Assembly: GCA_022766245.1 (NCBI GenBank)
Contig: JALEPL010000002.1
Location: forward strand, 1-64,000
Direction: 5' to 3'
Origin: Lachnospiraceae bacterium
GTDB taxonomy: Bacteria > Bacillota > Clostridia > Lachnospirales > Lachnospiraceae
Length of the DNA stretch: 64,000 bases
Position 1 is the stretch's first letter. Each line of letters begins with the position of its first letter. Shown here piece by piece: positions 27,140-35,937 of this stretch. The position numbers and the translations under genes are program-made. The notes under the pieces are model-generated. The model was not told where the DNA came from, searched no databases, and was given only the letters and a program-made list of their open reading frames with translations.

Positions 27140-27928
27140 ATGGGGAAGGTTTATTTGATTCCGGACCGGAACGGGATGGAACAGTCCATGGCACTGATTG
27201 GGGAATATAACGGTGCCTTTGAGTATAATGATTTTTGGAAATCGGATGTGTTGGATGATTGGCGGAAGCAGGAAGAGATCATTGATTTTTATGCAAAATT
27301 CCGCACAGATTTCTCCCAGGATACCATGCATGGTGCATTTTTAGATGTCACTGTCCACAGTGAGGACCGTTTGATTCGGGAGGCCTCCGTGCAGAGAGTT
27401 CATCAGTCCATGGAGATCGCCAAGCGTATGGGATTGCGGGGAGTGGTATTCCACACCGGCCTTCTGGCAGGATTTCGGATTGATAGTTATCTAAAGAACT
27501 GGTTGGAGAAAAATGTACGTTTTTTCACCGAACTGGCCAATGAATACCCGAGCCAGCAGATCTGGATGGAAAATATGTTTGACGAGATACCTCAGGAACT
27601 GGCGGGGCTTGGTGAGGCTATGAAAGAGGTTGAAAACTTCGGAATCTGTCTGGACTATGCCCATGGAGCGGTCACCGACTGCCCGGGGGAGAAGTGGGTG
27701 AAAGAACTGGCACCCTATATCCGGCACATGCACATCAATGACAATGACCGGCAACGGGATCTGCACCTGCCGGTGGGGAACGGAGTCATCGATTGGCAGG
27801 AATACAACCGTCTGATGAGACAGTATCAGGTGGATGCCACCGTTCTGGTGGAGGTAAATGGTTATGAAGCACAGAAGAAGTCGTTGGAATACTTGAAGAA
27901 ACATCAGATATTTCCACTTGCCAGATAA
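27140..27928 (+). CDS. Xylose isomerase-like TIM-barrel protein
   Basis: This cytoplasmic protein of about 262 residues belongs to the AP endonuclease 2 / sugar isomerase-like TIM barrel superfamily. Likely metal ligands are seen at the expected strand ends: VVFHTG (His), IWMENMFDE (Glu), CLDYAHG (Asp, His), HMHINDN (His) and VEVNG (Glu). ATG 27140 is 2 nt past the cyclase stop codon with GGAG 7 nt before it, so it is coupled to the cyclase. The substrate is unknown: a sugar or sugar phosphate epimerase/isomerase is most likely. Its place inside a signalling operon is unusual. Confidence 0.78.
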   Translation: MGKVYLIPDRNGMEQSMALIGEYNGAFEYNDFWKSDVLDDWRKQEEIIDFYAKFRTDFSQDTMHGAFLDVTVHSEDRLIREASVQRVHQSMEIAKRMGLRGVVFHTGLLAGFRIDSYLKNWLEKNVRFFTELANEYPSQQIWMENMFDEIPQELAGLGEAMKEVENFGICLDYAHGAVTDCPGEKWVKELAPYIRHMHINDNDRQRDLHLPVGNGVIDWQEYNRLMRQYQVDATVLVEVNGYEAQKKSLEYLKKHQIFPLAR

Positions 27929-27930
27929 TG

Positions 27931-27983
27931 GTAAACTGGCAGTATGAACAGTGAAACCTCACTGTGAAGTATGGAACAGTTGC
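27931..27983. repeat. Two tandem hairpin repeats, copies C1 and C2
   Basis: Two degenerate copies of the dispersed hairpin lie side by side: 27931-27957 (GTAAACTGG ... GAACAGTGAAAC, with ACTG/CAGT pairing) and 27957-27983 (ACTGTGAAGTATGGAACAGT). They sit in the 98-nt gap between the TIM-barrel gene and the HD-GYP gene. Confidence 0.55.
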
Positions 27984-28026
27984 TGCAAAAGAATAAAAGG
28001 AAAAAAGGAACGAAGGGGAATCTGAT

Positions 28027-29490
28027 ATGAAGCTGAGATATCAGGATTTTGAACGAATCTTAAATATTGGAATAAAATTGTGTACGGAAAAGGATGCCAA
28101 CCGGCTGCTGGAACTGATTCTTGATAACAGTATGGAAATCACAAACTGTGATGCAAGTACGCTGTATTTGTATGAGGACAACCAGCTGGTATTTCGCATT
28201 ATGAAGACTCTGTCCCAGGGAATCAGTCGCGGAACCAATGGAGAGGCCATCGAAGATTTACCACCGGTGCCCATGAAGGAAGAAAATGTGTGTGCCTACA
28301 CTGCCATCCATCGGGAAATTGTTAATATTCCGGATGTGTATGACAGTGACCGGTTTGACTTTTCCGGACCGAAACAGTATGACAAACTTACCGGATATCG
28401 CACCCGGTCGCAGCTGGTCATTCCGTTGGAGAACAATGAGAATGAGCTGCTGGGCGTATTGCAGCTGATCAATGCCATGGATGAGGAGGGAAATGTGATT
28501 CCCTTTGACCCGCAGTATGACATTATCATACGTTCCATGGGTTCCATGACCTCTATCGAGCTGGCGAATCTGTCCTATGTGGAAGAGTTAAGGCTGCAGT
28601 TACATTCCTTTGTGGAAGCTTTTGCGGCAGCGGTAGATGAGAGAACTCCTTATAATGGAACACATACCAGAAAGGTGGCGGAGTATGTGAAAATTCTGGC
28701 GGAGCATGTAAATAAAAAGTACAAAAAAGGAGTAACGGAAGAATATTTTGACGAGGAGCGGATGGAAAAACTGGTGCTGGCAGCACTGCTTCATGACATT
28801 GGTAAGATGATCGTTCCCCTCAGTGTGATGAACCGGGCCACCAGATTGGATCAGGATATGGAAAAGGTGGACAATCGGTTTGAACTTCTGCGCAGTTATT
28901 ATGAGGTGGATTTGCTTCGGGGCAGGATTACAAAAGCAGAATATCAGGAGAAAACAGCAGAGCTCCGGGAAGCTTCAGAGACCATCCACCGGATTGATGG
29001 CATGGGATTTCTGGATGATGATAATTACACTTATGTGCAGTATCTGGGCACACGGAACTATGTCAAGGAAGACGGAACGGTGATACCATATCTGTCAGAG
29101 CGGGAGAAAGAATACCTCAGTATCCGGAAGGGTACGCTGACGGCTGAGGATAGAAAGCTGATGGAAAGCCATGCGGAGATGACCGGAAAGATTCTGGATA
29201 AGGTACGGTTTCAAAAGAATTACAGCATGGTGCCAAAATGGGCGGCAGAGCATCACGAGTATCTGGATGGCAGCGGATATCCCAACCATCTGAAGGGAGA
29301 CGGAATAGCTCTTGAGACACGGATGATCACCATCGTAGACATTTATGATGCCATGACATCCACGGACAGACCCTACAAAGAACCCATGCCAAGGGAGAAG
29401 GCATTCGCCATCCTGCACAGCATGGCGGAGGAAGGTAAGATCGATTTGCAGTTGTTAAACTGGTTTGAGGAAGCCATGAGAGAGGCATAG
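28027..29490 (+). CDS. GAF-HD-GYP phosphodiesterase
   Basis: This cytoplasmic protein of 487 residues has an N-terminal GAF sensor domain (about 10-180, with SQLVIPLENNENELLGVLQLIN) and a C-terminal HD-GYP domain. The metal motif LLHDIGK is near residue 255 and the GYP motif HHEYLDGSGYP near 409. Usually these are some 65 residues apart; here about 90 extra residues are inserted (region rich in charged residues, RGRITKAEYQEKTAELREA). HD-GYP proteins mostly hydrolyse cyclic di-GMP, or cGAMP in some lineages. With an adenylate cyclase upstream, its true substrate is an open question. ATG 28027 has AAGGGG before it. Confidence 0.85.
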   Translation: MKLRYQDFERILNIGIKLCTEKDANRLLELILDNSMEITNCDASTLYLYEDNQLVFRIMKTLSQGISRGTNGEAIEDLPPVPMKEENVCAYTAIHREIVNIPDVYDSDRFDFSGPKQYDKLTGYRTRSQLVIPLENNENELLGVLQLINAMDEEGNVIPFDPQYDIIIRSMGSMTSIELANLSYVEELRLQLHSFVEAFAAAVDERTPYNGTHTRKVAEYVKILAEHVNKKYKKGVTEEYFDEERMEKLVLAALLHDIGKMIVPLSVMNRATRLDQDMEKVDNRFELLRSYYEVDLLRGRITKAEYQEKTAELREASETIHRIDGMGFLDDDNYTYVQYLGTRNYVKEDGTVIPYLSEREKEYLSIRKGTLTAEDRKLMESHAEMTGKILDKVRFQKNYSMVPKWAAEHHEYLDGSGYPNHLKGDGIALETRMITIVDIYDAMTSTDRPYKEPMPREKAFAILHSMAEEGKIDLQLLNWFEEAMREA

Positions 29491-29507
29491 GAAAGAGAGG
29501 AGAAAAT

Positions 29508-32500
29508 ATGAGGACAAATGGAAAAAAACATTTAGCGATGCTTCTGGCGGCTGTGCTGACCTTTGCCGCTGTGTGGCAGTGGATGCCCGTGGGAGTACGG
29601 GAAGTAAGGGCGGAGGAGGTAACAGAGGTTAATAGTGCTGAGGGTTTGGTGGTTGCATTTATTACAGCGAATGATGGTAATACTGTTACTGTGAGATTGA
29701 CTGGAGATATTGCATTAAGTGAAGACGACCTAAAAGAGAGTGCGAAATTTCAGCTTACGGGGGGAATTTTAACACTGGATCTGAATGGTCACCAGATTAG
29801 TGCGTCCGCGTTTGCAAGCAGTTATCCCATATTTTTATCAAGTTCCGACGCAACATTGACGATTGAAGATAGCAGTACTGGTGGTGGTGGCAGTATTGCA
29901 AGTGCCAGAGGGGGAAAATGTATACAGGCAACAGGCGGAACCCTCAACATTAAGGGCGGAAACTTTCAAAATGCCAGCCAGTGTCTTGAAGTATCCAATA
30001 CTACCGTGACTATTAGTGGAAATCCCTCCTTTGTCACGGACGAAAACGGAAGCAATGATATTGCCCTTATGATGGCTGGTGATCATACCACAGTCAATAT
30101 TTCCGGAGGTTCCTTTCAGAGTAGTTATGGTACAGTATGGGTAATGAATAAAGTGACGGATGGGGCACAAACGAATGGAAGCAGTCTGAACATCTCTGGT
30201 GGAACCTTCACGGCAAATGAGAAAAACAGTCATGCTTATGCATGTTCTGTGGATGGTGCATGTAAGGTAAATATCAGCGGTGGAACCTTTTATCTGAATC
30301 CGGCAGAAGGACAAGAAAGAGTGGGAAGTGCCTTGGTGCTGGGGGCAAGTGCAACAGGTGATATGGTGAACATATCCGGTGGAACCTTTCACGGCAGAAT
30401 CGCAAGAGCAATATCTGATGCATCAAAGGCGAATTACGAGGTTTTTTATGGCAACGGAGCCACGGGAGGAATCATAGACAAGGACAGTGTGCTGTCGAAT
30501 AATACCTTTTATCTGCAATATCCAGATTACAAGATGTATTTTACCCAGGACGAGGTAGAGGTAGTACCGGGATCTTTGGTGACATTTGTTACCAGACGGT
30601 CTGAGATAGAGACGTACACGGAGAATGAATCAACACTGGCAGATACAGCGGATAAATATTCCATGGACCCGATTTCCGTGACAGCAGATGGAAAAAGTGT
30701 TTACGCCAACACAAACAGTCATGACCTCCCCACTGTGGAGATAAGCCGGATTATGGATGGAAACACCTATACATTTTTTGGCTGGTATGACGAGAAAGGG
30801 ACCGCCTATGCCACCCTGCAGGATTTTATCGCTGCAGGGAATATGGCAGGAGCTGGCCAAAGAGTCACGTTATCCGCCGGATGGAAGGCCCAGGCCAGTG
30901 ATGAAAAGGGTCTGAGAAGTGCCTTGAACAAACCGTTAGCAGTAAGGGAAATTGAACTGATAAAGGATATCGACCTGTATGAAACTATTGGTGAGGAGAG
31001 TTTGGAGGCGACGGTCAGAAGCCTGGATCTGGGTGGACATACCATCCGCAGTACAGCCGACATCCGGCCCCTGGTATTATACAACCTATGGAATATTAAA
31101 AACGGAACCATTAACAGTAGCAATCAGCCTTGTTTGGAGATATATGGAACGGCTACCATAGAGAATCTGAATTGTTTGGCTGAAAATGCTTCCTGTGCGG
31201 TACATTTTTACTCTAATTCAGATTTTGGCATGGTTTCATCGGAAAATCGAATGATCTCGGGAGTTTTTGAGGCGACAGGTACAGAAGGTCACGCTTTGTG
31301 CTATGTAAATGTGGTTTCTTCCGCAGATATTACCAACCTGTTTGGGGATTCCTATGCCAGCAGTACCGAAACCATTACAGATGAGGAGGGAATTACATAT
31401 CTCAGTGCATCCAGACTCATTGTTTCCCAGAGCCCCATCACCTACATCGGAAATGGCGCAGATCTGGATCTTGGATCCCATGTTTATGGGGAGCGTGTTC
31501 CGGAGTCCACGCAGGTGGTCAGCAATGAGGAGTATGAGGGAGATATTGTGATTACCGGTGTGTCCGTGGACAATCCCGTATTTACGGTGACCGGAGGAGG
31601 GGAACCGAAATCCTTACGGGGAGGCGTCAGTCAGACAGAGAGCAGTTACACTTATACGGTGGGTGTGGCAGAGAATACAGATGTAGGAAGCTATACCGGA
31701 ACGGCTGCCATCACCTATACGAAAATGGATGGCAGCACCGGAACCTACACCCAGAAGCTGGCAGTGACTGTCACACCGAAGCAGCTTTCCATTGCAGACC
31801 CCACCATTGTGAAGGAAAAGGCTTATGATGGTACTACCGCAGCACAGGTGACAGCAGGTGCTTTGGAAGGTGTGGTAACCGGAGATGAGGTTACCGTGTC
31901 GGCAGCAGCGTCCTATGACAGTGCCGATGCTGGAACCGGCAAAAAGATTACAGTGAAGTATACCTTAGCCGGGGCAGATCAGGGGAATTATCTGGTACCT
32001 GCCGATACAGAGCTTGCAGATGGTCAGATCAATAAGATACCGGGAAGCGGCAGCGTATCCATGGCAGACTATCATGTGGGTGAAACGGCAAGTACTGCGG
32101 TGGTTTCCTCCCAGACCAATGGAACCACCGGGGTGACTTATTACTACAAGCAAAAAGGAGCTGCCGATGACACCTATACCACAGCAGTACCTACGGCAGA
32201 GGGAAGCTACACGGTAAAGGCAGTGTTCGCGGAGACCACCAATTATCTGGCGGTGGAAGCGGAAGCTGATTTTGCAGTTTCCTATATTGCTACACCGGAA
32301 ACGCCCTACACCTTATCCGGCACTACAGGTAAGAATGGATGGTATACTTCTGCGGTGGTGATTTATCCGCCGGAAGGATATACCATTGCCACAGATGTGA
32401 ACGGAACCTATGGGGCTTCCTATACGGTGTCAGCTACGGCTGAGCCGGTGGTTTATTTGAAGGATGGAAACGGCGCAGTGACCAGAGCCATCCGGGTGGA

Positions 32501-32903
32501 GAAGATTTGGATTGATGATACGGCTCCGGTGATTACCGGTGTGGAAAATGGTATGACCTACAATGCGAAGAATCGCACGGCGCAGATTTCTGACGAGAAT
32601 TTAAAGAGCGTCACATTAAATGGAGTCAATATTCTGTTTAACGGAAGTACAGCAAGTATTCTGGCATCCTCATCCACCAAAGAATATGTGCTGGTGGCAG
32701 AGGATGATGCAGGAAATACCGTTACTTATAAATTTCATGTGGAGAAGTCCATCAGTACCGGAGAAGTCATCCAGCTGTCCAAAGGAGAGCCGTATAAGCT
32801 GGGCAGCGGTTCCTGGAAAGTGAAGGGCGACAGTACGGTTTACAATGGAAATGTGACCTTCTATGTTTCCAGTGATGGGGAGTATGAGTTCCAAAAGCAG
32901 TAG
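29508..32903 (+). CDS. Large secreted beta-helix/YDG-repeat protein (1131 residues)
   Basis: A signal peptide (MLLAAVLTFAAVWQWMPVGVREVRA|EE) starts the protein. Residues about 90-310 have at least five copies of a NISGGTF-type unit (NIKGGNF, NISGGSF, NISGGTF three times), consistent with a right-handed beta-helix. One InlB-like unit follows (FFGWYDEKGTAYAT...LSAGW). A second helix-like part, a YDG-type repeat (KAYDGTTAAQVTAG...GNYLVPAD) and C-terminal Ig-like segments end the protein. There is no LPXTG or membrane anchor. AGAGAGGAG precedes the ATG, 17 nt after the HD-GYP gene. It is probably the outermost component of the FecR/CHASE2 operon, perhaps a surface adhesin or glycan-binding protein. 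Confidence 0.8.
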   Translation: MRTNGKKHLAMLLAAVLTFAAVWQWMPVGVREVRAEEVTEVNSAEGLVVAFITANDGNTVTVRLTGDIALSEDDLKESAKFQLTGGILTLDLNGHQISASAFASSYPIFLSSSDATLTIEDSSTGGGGSIASARGGKCIQATGGTLNIKGGNFQNASQCLEVSNTTVTISGNPSFVTDENGSNDIALMMAGDHTTVNISGGSFQSSYGTVWVMNKVTDGAQTNGSSLNISGGTFTANEKNSHAYACSVDGACKVNISGGTFYLNPAEGQERVGSALVLGASATGDMVNISGGTFHGRIARAISDASKANYEVFYGNGATGGIIDKDSVLSNNTFYLQYPDYKMYFTQDEVEVVPGSLVTFVTRRSEIETYTENESTLADTADKYSMDPISVTADGKSVYANTNSHDLPTVEISRIMDGNTYTFFGWYDEKGTAYATLQDFIAAGNMAGAGQRVTLSAGWKAQASDEKGLRSALNKPLAVREIELIKDIDLYETIGEESLEATVRSLDLGGHTIRSTADIRPLVLYNLWNIKNGTINSSNQPCLEIYGTATIENLNCLAENASCAVHFYSNSDFGMVSSENRMISGVFEATGTEGHALCYVNVVSSADITNLFGDSYASSTETITDEEGITYLSASRLIVSQSPITYIGNGADLDLGSHVYGERVPESTQVVSNEEYEGDIVITGVSVDNPVFTVTGGGEPKSLRGGVSQTESSYTYTVGVAENTDVGSYTGTAAITYTKMDGSTGTYTQKLAVTVTPKQLSIADPTIVKEKAYDGTTAAQVTAGALEGVVTGDEVTVSAAASYDSADAGTGKKITVKYTLAGADQGNYLVPADTELADGQINKIPGSGSVSMADYHVGETASTAVVSSQTNGTTGVTYYYKQKGAADDTYTTAVPTAEGSYTVKAVFAETTNYLAVEAEADFAVSYIATPETPYTLSGTTGKNGWYTSAVVIYPPEGYTIATDVNGTYGASYTVSATAEPVVYLKDGNGAVTRAIRVEKIWIDDTAPVITGVENGMTYNAKNRTAQISDENLKSVTLNGVNILFNGSTASILASSSTKEYVLVAEDDAGNTVTYKFHVEKSISTGEVIQLSKGEPYKLGSGSWKVKGDSTVYNGNVTFYVSSDGEYEFQKQ

Positions 32904-32949
32904 TTTTTAGAAACTGGGAGATGTATACAGCGGAGAAACGGAGATAGAC

Positions 32950-34008
32950 ATGGAAAAAAAGAAATTTTCGGGAAAAGTGATAGGAGTGGCAGCAGTTGCT
33001 GCGGTGGCGGTCTGTGCCATCGTGATCTTTCTGGTGTTACATTTTACCAAAAAGGATGATAGCTACCGTTCCATACAGATTTATGAGCTGAATGGAACCA
33101 CCACCATTGAGCGGGAGGGAATCGGCGAAATAGAGGCTGTGGAGAATCTGTACTTAGAGTCGGGAGACCGGATCATCGTGGGAACTGACAGTACGGCACG
33201 TTTGAAACTGGATGAGGATAAATATATTCTGGTAGAGGAAAATTCGATCCTGACGATTGTGGCAGAAGGAAACGCCACGGATTCCAGGACATCCATTCAT
33301 TTGGAGGAGGGAGCCATTACCAACGAGATTCAGAATAAATTAAATGATAACTCCACTTACAATATCACCACGCCCAACTCTGTCATGGCAGTCCGGGGAA
33401 CCATTTTCCGTGTGGAAGTGTATTTTGATGAAAAGGGCGAGATATATACCAAGGTATCTACTTTTGAAGGCTCCGTTGCCAGCAGTCTGATTCTGCCGGA
33501 TGGAACCAAGCAGGAGGAGGTTCTTTTGGTGGTGGGCGGAAAAGAGTCCATTATCCACATGAACGAGGAAATCACCGAGTATTTGGTGGAATCTGCCGAT
33601 ATTGATTACAGTCAGACACCTTTGGAGGTATTGGAGTTTTTAAAGGAAATCGTGGAGAATGGCACAGAACTTCCGGGTGTTACCTTGGAGAAACTGGATC
33701 AGTTCATTGAAGAGTTAAAGTCTGCGGAGACAGAAACAGAGACCGAGACAGAAACAGAGACTGAGGCAGAAACAGAGACTGAGGCAGAATCAGAGACTGA
33801 GGCAGAATCAGAGGTGGAGAAGCAAGAGGAAACGGAGAAGAAAAGCTTTACCGTAACGTTTACTTATAACGGGGTTGTATTTGGAACCCAGACAGTACAG
33901 GAGGGCGGGAAGGCCACAAAGCCAAGCCTGGCACCGGCGGAGAGCGGCGCATGGGATTTTGATTTTTCAAAAGCTATCACCAGTGATGTGACCATAGAGT
34001 GGAAGTAA
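32950..34008 (+). CDS. Membrane-anchored FecR-domain protein
   Basis: One N-terminal membrane helix (VIGVAAVAAVAVCAIVIFLVLHF) anchors an extracytoplasmic FecR domain, recognised by ESGDRIIVGTDSTARLKLDED and the core NSVMAVRGTIFRVEVY near residue 146. A Glu/Thr-rich spacer of about 45 residues (TETETETEAETETEAES) follows, then a C-terminal InlB-like unit (VTFTYNGVVFGTQTVQEGGK...VTIEWK). FecR domains normally pass surface signals to anti-sigma or other partners; here there is no cytoplasmic anti-sigma part, only about 5 residues inside. The neighbour CHASE2 cyclase is a plausible partner. A terminator follows directly, so this is the last gene of the operon. Confidence 0.83.
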   Translation: MEKKKFSGKVIGVAAVAAVAVCAIVIFLVLHFTKKDDSYRSIQIYELNGTTTIEREGIGEIEAVENLYLESGDRIIVGTDSTARLKLDEDKYILVEENSILTIVAEGNATDSRTSIHLEEGAITNEIQNKLNDNSTYNITTPNSVMAVRGTIFRVEVYFDEKGEIYTKVSTFEGSVASSLILPDGTKQEEVLLVVGGKESIIHMNEEITEYLVESADIDYSQTPLEVLEFLKEIVENGTELPGVTLEKLDQFIEELKSAETETETETETETEAETETEAESETEAESEVEKQEETEKKSFTVTFTYNGVVFGTQTVQEGGKATKPSLAPAESGAWDFDFSKAITSDVTIEWK

Positions 34009-34017
34009 GATTATTTT

Positions 34018-34058
34018 TGACTGGATGAATGAGGGTGATTCATCCGGTCATTTTTTTT
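34018..34058 (+). terminator. Terminator of the CHASE2-FecR operon
   Basis: TGACTGGATGAAT pairs with ATTCATCCGGTCA around GAGGGTG, and eight T follow at 34051-34058. Confidence 0.9.
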
Positions 34059-34087
34059 GAAATAAATGAATAAGTTAAAGTGATAAT
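34057..34087 (+). promoter_or_regulatory. Possible promoter of the Csp-like protease gene
   Basis: TTGAAA (34057-34062) is followed after 19 nt by GATAAT (34082-34087); the spacing is longer than ideal. The start codon is at 34105, so a leader would be very short. Confidence 0.35.
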
Positions 34088-34104
34088 CTGTGTAAAGGTG
34101 ATTC

Positions 34105-35853
34105 ATGAATAGTGAAAAGCGGGAGAACCTTTTAAATCTGGCACTGGATGCCACTCCGGAAGAGCGGGAACGCTCCGAAAGTCTGTCTGTGGGATTTGAT
34201 GCAGAAAGCAATACCTGGGAAGTGGTGGTGAAATACAGCGGGGAATTGTCCGGGATTGCGGAGGCATATCCCGCGGTGCAAATCACGGAACTTTCCAACG
34301 AATATGCCATATTGGTGGTGCCGGAGCCTTTGTTGGATGAAGTGACGGCCTACGAACAAATTGAATACATGGAGAAACCGAAGAGGCTGGTATTTGCTGT
34401 TGAGCAGGGAATACGGGCCTCTTGCATTTTACCCTTGTATAATCGTCCTTATGGTCTGACAGGGCGCGGGGTGCTGGTGGCGGTGATAGACAGCGGGATC
34501 GACTACCGGCATCCGGATTTTGTCGCACCGGATGGCAGCAGTCGGATCCTATGGCTGTGGGATCAGAGCATTCCGGGGAATCCACCGGAGGGATTCCGAC
34601 TGGGAACCGAGTACAGCAGAGAGCAGATTAATGAGGCGTTGACCCAAGGTGACACCCCGGCAGGAAATGCGATTTGTCCCAGCTTTGATGCCTCCGGTCA
34701 TGGGACACATGTGGCAGGAATTGCGGCAGGAAACGGCAGGGCTTCCCAGGGGCAGAACCGCGGAGTGGCCTACGAGAGTGAACTGATTATCGTAAAGCTT
34801 CGGGCGGCGCAGCCCAATTCTTTTCCCAGAACCACAGAGCTGATGCAGGCAGTGGATTATGTGATTAAAAAAGCCATAGAAGCATCTATGCCGATTGCAA
34901 TCAATATCAGTTTTGGGAACAACTATGGAGCTCATGATGGATCGTCCCTTTTAGAGACGTATCTTACGGATATGTCAAACCGGTGGAAGAGCAGTATTGT
35001 GATTGGAACGGGAAATGAAGGGGACAGCAGGATTCATCGGCAGGATACTCTGGTGATGGGACAGGGGCAGAGTACGGAATTTGCAGTGGGATCATTCGAG
35101 CTTTCTATGAATCTGCAGATTTGGAAGGATTACTCGGATCGTTTTGCCCTCCGATTGATTCATCCCAATGGCACCTCCTCCGGAACGATCCGATATCTGG
35201 CAGGAACTCAGCGTTTTACTCTGGGTACCACGGAGATTCTATTGTATTACGGAGAACCCAGTCCATACAGTGTGGCGCAGGAGATCTATGTAGAGTTTTT
35301 ACCAAAAGAAGAATATGTGGATACAGGAGTATGGACCCTTGAGTGCTTCCCGGAACGGGTAGTAAATGGAATTTATCACATGTGGCTGCCCACGGCAGCG
35401 GTATTAAATCAAGGAACTGGTTTCCTAAAGCCCACCGAAAATACCACGCTCACCATTCCATCCACTGCAGAAAAGGTTATTGCTGTGGGGGCTTATGATG
35501 CTTATTATAACCAGCCGGCGACCTTTAGCGGGCGGGGATATGACCGGCTGAATCGATTAATCAAACCGGATCTGGTGGCACCGGGAGTAGACATTCTCTC
35601 CGCAGCACCGGGAGGTGGCTATGCAATAAGAAGCGGCACTTCTATGGCATCGCCTTTTGTTACCGGAAGTGCCGCACTATTGATGGAGTGGGGAATCGTG
35701 CAGGGAAATGATCCCTATCTTTATGGAGAAAAAATTAGAGCCTATCTGCTCAAAGGAGCAGAACCCTATTATGCGGGGCAAACATGGCCCAATCCCCAAT
35801 CAGGGTGGGGCTCCCTGTGTCTTTATGATTCCATGCCCACGGTAGAAAATTAA
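34105..35853 (+). CDS. Csp-like subtilisin family (S8) serine protease
   Basis: This S8 peptidase of 582 residues has no signal peptide. An N-terminal prodomain-like region of about 110 residues precedes the catalytic domain. The triad is complete: Asp in VAVIDSGIDYRHPDF (about 129), His in SGHGTHVAGIAAG (about 200) and Ser in SGTSMASPFVTGS (about 514). A large insertion of about 160 residues lies between the Asn-containing region and the Ser motif, as in Clostridial Csp germination proteases, which activate the cortex-lytic enzyme SleC. A SleC-like gene lies 3.8 kb downstream on the other strand. Csp-like subtilases are also found outside germination, so this assignment is likely but not certain. 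AAAGGTGA precedes the ATG. Confidence 0.85.
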   Translation: MNSEKRENLLNLALDATPEERERSESLSVGFDAESNTWEVVVKYSGELSGIAEAYPAVQITELSNEYAILVVPEPLLDEVTAYEQIEYMEKPKRLVFAVEQGIRASCILPLYNRPYGLTGRGVLVAVIDSGIDYRHPDFVAPDGSSRILWLWDQSIPGNPPEGFRLGTEYSREQINEALTQGDTPAGNAICPSFDASGHGTHVAGIAAGNGRASQGQNRGVAYESELIIVKLRAAQPNSFPRTTELMQAVDYVIKKAIEASMPIAINISFGNNYGAHDGSSLLETYLTDMSNRWKSSIVIGTGNEGDSRIHRQDTLVMGQGQSTEFAVGSFELSMNLQIWKDYSDRFALRLIHPNGTSSGTIRYLAGTQRFTLGTTEILLYYGEPSPYSVAQEIYVEFLPKEEYVDTGVWTLECFPERVVNGIYHMWLPTAAVLNQGTGFLKPTENTTLTIPSTAEKVIAVGAYDAYYNQPATFSGRGYDRLNRLIKPDLVAPGVDILSAAPGGGYAIRSGTSMASPFVTGSAALLMEWGIVQGNDPYLYGEKIRAYLLKGAEPYYAGQTWPNPQSGWGSLCLYDSMPTVEN

Positions 35854-35859
35854 AGCCCT

Positions 35860-35930
35860 CGTAACGATTCAGTACATTCATAGTTACGGGCGCAAATCCA
35901 TGCAAAATTGCTTTGCAAAGGGATTTGCGC
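35860..35930. repeat. Composite hairpin repeat, copy E
   Basis: Two hairpins lie between the convergent protease and EAL genes. The first (35860-35888) pairs CGTAAC with GTTACG; its reverse complement aligns with the GTATCTGT...ACAGATAC family, with paired changes in both arms. The second (35890-35930) pairs GCGCAAATCC with GGATTTGCGC exactly and has an inner GCAAA/TTTGC stem. The order and sequence match composite copy B at 15591-15650 in reverse orientation. The second hairpin may also work as a terminator, though it lacks a T-run. Confidence 0.7.
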
Positions 35931-35937
35931 TTGTAGT

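Noticed and set aside
33726..33820. GAGACAGAAACAGAGAC-type repeats in the FecR gene as a separate DNA element
   Set aside because: They simply encode the Glu/Thr spacer; they are irregular and fully in frame.
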